This document shows, one piece after another, positions 6,468 to 9,701 of a stretch of DNA of 9,701 bases. A program made the translations under genes and the position numbers. The notes beneath the pieces were generated by a model. It was given only the letters and a program-made list of their open reading frames with translations. It was not told the origin of the DNA and made no database searches. The stretch is from the NCBI GenBank assembly GCA_905210905.1, contig CAJLYQ010000066.1:1-9701 (forward strand), written 5' to 3'. The stretch is from an uncultured Christensenella sp. GTDB taxonomy: Bacteria > Bacillota > Clostridia > Christensenellales > DTU072. Position 1 is the first letter of the stretch; the number at the start of each line of letters is the position of its first letter.

Positions 6468-7710
6468 CGGTTGCTCCGGTATAGTTTCTTAAAAGCGGTG
6501 CGAGTTTTTCGTTCAGACAACACGTTTCCGCCGTGGAAGTTTTGCCCCAAATCTCTTCTATTCGTTCGTAAGAATCGTTTTTCGGGTCGATTTTCGGCAA
6601 AGTTCCGCAATAAAGTCCCCAGGAGTTCGTTTTGTCTTCGTAGTCGGTGCACATTTTGTACGACCAGGTAGTCCAGTTGCAACCGCCGTTTTCGTAGGCG
6701 TTAAGCACGCCGATCCAACTTTTTTCTTCGGAGAAAGCGTTAAATTCGCCGATTAAGACGGGAACGTTAAACTTTTTGTACGAAGTAACTTTCTTTTCCG
6801 CCGATTGCGTCTGAACCACGGGGGAGTCGCTGCCTGCCCATTGATAGTTGTGGAATTCGTAAACCACGTTTTCCCAGCCGTAGTCGTAGGGCATCGGAAG
6901 GGCGTTCACGCTCCACATTCCTTCGATAAAGATGATATGGTCGGGGTCGATTTTTCTTATCGCCTTGTACAGTCTGTCGTAAAAATTCCATTGAACTTTT
7001 CCCGACGTGCCTTCGCCTTTCTTGTTAAGCGGTTCGTTGAGCAAGTCGTATCCGGCGACGGTTTTGTTGCCGACGTAAAGCGAAGCGATTTTTTCCCAAA
7101 GAGCGACGGTGGCGTCCATATATCTCGGCGTGGAATAAAGTTCGTAACGGGTATCTCCCGAATGGTCGTATCCGCTTTGCGAGCCGATTGCTCCGTGAAG
7201 ATCGAGTATGACGTAAAGTTCTCTCTTCGCGCACTCGTCCACGAACCAACGTATACGGTCGAAACCTTTTTGGTAATAATCGCTCGGCTCGTCGGGGTCT
7301 ACCGTCAGATTGAGATAAGAAAACGGCAGCCTTATTACGTTAAAGCCTATGCTTTTTACGTTGTCGAAGTCTTGTTCCGTCCACCAGGCGGTTTCGTAAA
7401 CGTCGTAGAGCGCGCGCATTTTTTCGTAGCCGAACCGTTCGGTAAGCGTTTTTACCGTGACCCTGTGACAAGAGGAAGAAGTGGGATTCATCCAACTTTC
7501 CTGAACGAGATAACTCCCTGCGTTCGTTCCGCGCAAACGGACTTCTTCGCCTTTTTCGTTTACGATTTTTCTGCCGTCGGCGTGCAGGGACAAGTACGAA
7601 TTCGGGTTTTGGTATACCGAAGCAGGTTTACCTGAACACCCGAACAAGCATATAGCGGTAAGGAGCAAAAGCGTCACGCAAGTAAAAACGAGTAAAACAT
7701 TTCTTTTCAT
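6457..7710 (-). CDS. Glycoside hydrolase family 5 lipoprotein (endoglucanase-like)
   Basis: A 417-residue surface lipoprotein predicted to cleave beta-glycosidic bonds of a glucan or mannan outside the cell by the retaining GH5 mechanism. The N-terminus is a lipoprotein signal peptide: KR, a hydrophobic stretch (5-21), lipobox L22-F-G-C25. The (beta/alpha)8 catalytic domain covers about 40-405. GH5 landmarks are R127 in IRLPFSY, DLHGA (170-174), NEP with the acid/base E226, H287-N-Y289, the nucleophile E322 in IGEFN, and substrate-platform tryptophans around 346-349. No carbohydrate-binding module, dockerin or sortase motif is present, so anchoring is by lipid only. The exact substrate cannot be read from sequence. 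The start is fixed by the signal peptide, yet there is no clear ribosome binding site before it. It diverges from lgt, whose product would lipidate C25. Confidence 0.9.
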   Translation of the reverse strand: MKRNVLLVFTCVTLLLLTAICLFGCSGKPASVYQNPNSYLSLHADGRKIVNEKGEEVRLRGTNAGSYLVQESWMNPTSSSCHRVTVKTLTERFGYEKMRALYDVYETAWWTEQDFDNVKSIGFNVIRLPFSYLNLTVDPDEPSDYYQKGFDRIRWFVDECAKRELYVILDLHGAIGSQSGYDHSGDTRYELYSTPRYMDATVALWEKIASLYVGNKTVAGYDLLNEPLNKKGEGTSGKVQWNFYDRLYKAIRKIDPDHIIFIEGMWSVNALPMPYDYGWENVVYEFHNYQWAGSDSPVVQTQSAEKKVTSYKKFNVPVLIGEFNAFSEEKSWIGVLNAYENGGCNWTTWSYKMCTDYEDKTNSWGLYCGTLPKIDPKNDSYERIEEIWGKTSTAETCCLNEKLAPLLRNYTGATEAA

Positions 7711-7717
7711 AATTCTT

Positions 7718-7746
7718 AGTATACCATAAACGGAATTGCCTTACAA
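7718..7746 (-). promoter_or_regulatory. Proximal minus-strand promoter of the GH5 gene, possibly leaderless
   Basis: On the minus strand TTGTAA (7741-7746) and TATACT (7718-7723) are 17 bases apart, with extended -10 TGG. Only 7 bases separate the -10 box from the ATG, so transcription would start at or next to the start codon. Confidence 0.55.
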
Positions 7747-7755
7747 GGAGAACGC

Positions 7756-7784
7756 TTTACAAATACAGCAAATTATAGTAATAT
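7756..7784 (+). promoter_or_regulatory. Candidate promoter for lgt-iorA
   Basis: TTTACA (7756-7761, 5 of 6 to consensus) and TAATAT (7779-7784) are 17 bases apart on the plus strand, about 50 bases upstream of the lgt start. The -10 box is weak; neighbouring AT-rich hexamers (TATATA, TATAAA) could serve with longer spacing. Confidence 0.45.
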
Positions 7785-7799
7785 ATAAAGAACTGTAAA
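7772..7799 (-). promoter_or_regulatory. Distal minus-strand promoter of the GH5 gene
   Basis: On the minus strand TTTACA (7794-7799) and a perfect TATAAT (7772-7777) are separated by 16 bases. A transcript would start near 7765 and have a leader of about 55 bases. It physically overlaps the opposite plus-strand promoter. Confidence 0.6.
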
Positions 7800-7835
7800 A
7801 AATCGTTTCGGAATTAACGGAACACGGAGGCAAAT

Positions 7836-8720
7836 ATGCATTGGACGGGAAGAGTTGACCCGGTGGCGTTTTCGATAGGCAAGGTGTCGGTCGCGTGGTA
7901 CGGTATTTTTATCACGGTCGCGATGGTTACGGCGTTGCTTATTTCGATAAAGAGAGTTAAGAGAATCAACGTTTGCAGCGACGATATGCTCGTGCTGTTT
8001 CTCATAGCGATACCGATGGCGGTTATTTTCGCAAGATTAGGGTACGTTATTTCCAACTATAAAGACTATTTCGTCAAGCCGTACGACTGGGCGGCGTTCG
8101 TCAATACGATCGCTATATGGAAAGGCGGACTTACGATAATGTGGGGCGTACCGGGCGGATGTCTGGGCGCGCTTATCTGGGCGAAGATTTACAAAAAGAA
8201 CATTATACAAGTGGCGGACATCGTTTTGCCTACCGTTCTTCTCGCGCAGGCTATGGGCAGATGGGGGAACTTTTTCAATCAGGAACTGTACGGACAACCT
8301 ATTACTAATCCGTCGGCGCAGTGGTTTCCGCTTGGCGTTTACATTGCGAGCGAGGGCGGCTGGTTTCAGGCGACGTTCTTTTACGAAATGGTGCTTAACG
8401 TTATCGGGTTCGTCGTGCTGAGCGTTCTCGTAAGACGTCTGGACGTGAAAGGTTTCGGTTCTCTTTCGTATTTTGCCTGGTACTGCACGGTGCGCGGAAT
8501 AATGGAAATTTTCCGTTCGGAGACCAACGCGTTCGACGATAAAATGGGATTTAACACGGTAATGGTGTTCTGTTTCGTTATGGCGGCGTTGCTTATAGCC
8601 GGAATAGTTACCGTCATCGTCATCAAAAAGCAACGCGGCGGACGGATATGGTACAAGAACGGTATTCCGCCGTTGCCGCCCGAAGAAAAGAAAGAAGAAG
8701 CGACGCTTACGCTTAAATAA
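7836..8720 (+). CDS. lgt: Prolipoprotein diacylglyceryl transferase
   Basis: Lgt is the membrane enzyme that transfers a diacylglyceryl group from phosphatidylglycerol to the lipobox cysteine of prolipoproteins, the first step of lipoprotein maturation. At 294 residues it is of normal length with about seven hydrophobic segments. The signature GRWGNFFNQELYG (141-153) matches the family pattern, with R142, N145, N148 and E150; R220, E224 and R227 in VRGIMEIFR match the late catalytic motif. The tail (266-294) is charged and Pro/Glu/Lys-rich. One oddity: the usual GG-x3-H/Y-GG segment reads G97-G-L-T-I-M102-W103-G-V-P, with no His or Tyr at the position essential in E. coli Lgt. The ATG has GGAGG (7826-7830) 5 bases upstream. 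It faces away from the GH5 lipoprotein gene and is followed by iorA after 21 bases, probably in one transcript. Confidence 0.93.
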   Translation: MHWTGRVDPVAFSIGKVSVAWYGIFITVAMVTALLISIKRVKRINVCSDDMLVLFLIAIPMAVIFARLGYVISNYKDYFVKPYDWAAFVNTIAIWKGGLTIMWGVPGGCLGALIWAKIYKKNIIQVADIVLPTVLLAQAMGRWGNFFNQELYGQPITNPSAQWFPLGVYIASEGGWFQATFFYEMVLNVIGFVVLSVLVRRLDVKGFGSLSYFAWYCTVRGIMEIFRSETNAFDDKMGFNTVMVFCFVMAALLIAGIVTVIVIKKQRGGRIWYKNGIPPLPPEEKKEEATLTLK

Positions 8721-8741
8721 TCGGTTTGGAGGAAGAAACGT

Positions 8742-9701
8742 ATGAAAAAATTACTTTTAGGCGATTTTGCGGTGGCGAGAGGAGCGTACGAAGCAGGAGT
8801 TAAGGTTGCGACGGCGTATCCCGGCACGCCCAGCACGGAAATAACCGAAGAAATCTCGCGTTATTCCGAAATTTACGCGGAATGGTCGCCCAACGAAAAA
8901 GTTGCGGCGGAAGTGGCGATAGGAAGTTCTTTCCACGGCGCGAGAACCATCGTTTCGATGAAACACGTCGGGCTTAACGTAGCGAGCGATCCGCTTTTTA
9001 CCGCGGCGTACACCGGAGTAAACGCCGGACTCGTGTTTGCGGTTGCGGACGATCCGTCGATGTTCTCTTCGCAGAACGAACAGGACACGCGTTTGATCGC
9101 GCGCGCGGCGAACGTACCCGTTATCGAACCGTCGGACAGCGCGGAGGCGAAAGAGTTTACCAAATTCGCGTTCGAACTCAGCGAAAAATACGACACGCCG
9201 GTCATTTTGAGAATAACCACGAGGGTGGCGCATTCGCAGAGTATGGTAGAACTCGGCGAGAGAGTCGTGCCGGAAGAAAAAGGGTTTGAAAAGAACATTT
9301 CGAAATACGTTATGATGCCGGCAAACGCGATAAAACGTCACGTTGCGGTGGAAGAAAGGCTTAACCGACTTTCCACCGACGGCAACGGGTTTGCGATAAA
9401 CAGAATAGAATACCGCGATAAAAAAATCGGTATTATCACTGCCGGCGGCGTGTATCAGTACGTCAGAGAAGCGTTGCCCGAAGCGAGCGTGCTTAAACTC
9501 GGTATGGTTTATCCGCTTCCGTACAAACTAATCGAAGAGTTCGTTGCAAACGTGGACAGATGTATCGTAGCGGAAGAACTCGAACCGCACGTAGAAGGGC
9601 TTATCAAACTTCACGGGTTGAAAGTCGAAGGAAAGAATATTTTCTCTCGTCAAGGGGAGTTTTCCGTAAACACGATACGGGAAAAGATAACGGGGATTAC
9701 A
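8742..9701 (+). CDS. iorA: Indolepyruvate:ferredoxin oxidoreductase alpha subunit (5' part)
   Basis: IorA with IorB oxidises aryl pyruvates from aromatic amino acids to aryl-acetyl-CoA, using thiamine diphosphate and Fe-S clusters and passing electrons to ferredoxin. Only the first 320 codons are in the window; the family is about 590-600 residues, so the thiamine-diphosphate-binding and C-terminal ferredoxin domains are expected beyond the right edge. Seen here: AYPGTPSTEI (25-34), NEKVAAEVAIG (51-61) with E52 in the place of the cofactor-activating Glu, KHVGLNVASDPL (74-85), and the IorA-specific DDPSMFSSQNEQD (103-115), where Phe108 replaces a usual His. GIITAGGVYQYV (230-241) opens the next domain. 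The start has GGAGG (8728-8732) 9 bases upstream. The reading frame stays open to the last base, so it is cut by the window, not broken. iorB is probably next. Its reduced ferredoxin could feed the hydrogenase encoded upstream (inference). Confidence 0.92.
   Translation, partial: MKKLLLGDFAVARGAYEAGVKVATAYPGTPSTEITEEISRYSEIYAEWSPNEKVAAEVAIGSSFHGARTIVSMKHVGLNVASDPLFTAAYTGVNAGLVFAVADDPSMFSSQNEQDTRLIARAANVPVIEPSDSAEAKEFTKFAFELSEKYDTPVILRITTRVAHSQSMVELGERVVPEEKGFEKNISKYVMMPANAIKRHVAVEERLNRLSTDGNGFAINRIEYRDKKIGIITAGGVYQYVREALPEASVLKLGMVYPLPYKLIEEFVANVDRCIVAEELEPHVEGLIKLHGLKVEGKNIFSRQGEFSVNTIREKITGIT

Noticed and set aside
6805..7635. 276-codon plus-strand open frame opposite the GH5 gene
   Set aside because: The GH5 frame has a signal peptide and all catalytic motifs; the opposite frame has none and arises from codon bias.

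Overview
The window looks like chromosomal DNA from a strictly anaerobic, fermenting Gram-positive bacterium, most likely a member of the Clostridia. This rests on the gene set ([FeFe] hydrogenases, an indolepyruvate:ferredoxin oxidoreductase, a YerC-type regulator), strong AGGAGG/GGAGG ribosome binding sites and TTGACA/TATAAT-like promoters. No tRNA, rRNA, transposase, phage gene or CRISPR array was seen.

Layout. Bases 1-258 hold no convincing gene but carry a compact cluster of hairpins and a 13-bp tandem repeat (about 87-138). Bases 259-4930 are a plus-strand hydrogenase operon of four genes: a small thioredoxin-like [2Fe-2S] protein; an [FeFe]-hydrogenase-like protein with a C-terminal Fe-S motif and PAS domain (sensory, HydS/HfsB type); a SpoIIE-type PPM phosphatase with an unassigned C-terminal domain; and a second [FeFe] hydrogenase with complete H-cluster motifs. 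An intrinsic terminator follows. The order resembles, from memory, the hfs locus of Thermoanaerobacterium. Bases 5090-5383 encode a small YerC/TrpR-like DNA-binding protein with its own strong promoter, whose -35 and -10 boxes are each overlapped by a copy of the same 13-bp dyad.

Two terminators then separate it from two convergent minus-strand genes: a YczE/DUF6198-like membrane protein (5574-6395) and a GH5-family lipoprotein glycosidase (6457-7710). The divergent intergenic region 7711-7835 contains overlapping promoters for the glycosidase and for lgt (7836-8720), the enzyme that lipidates lipoproteins such as that glycosidase. The window ends inside iorA (8742 onward), the alpha subunit of indolepyruvate:ferredoxin oxidoreductase.

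How the genes may work together (inference): the fermentative side is linked through reduced ferredoxin. IorA-type oxidation of aryl pyruvates generates reduced ferredoxin and the catalytic hydrogenase disposes of it as H2. The PAS hydrogenase and phosphatase probably sense H2 or redox state and pass this on by protein dephosphorylation. The most notable observations are the sensory hydrogenase-phosphatase module, the duplicated operator at the yerC promoter, an Lgt lacking the usual His/Tyr in its GG-x3-H motif, and a possible leaderless transcript for the GH5 lipoprotein.
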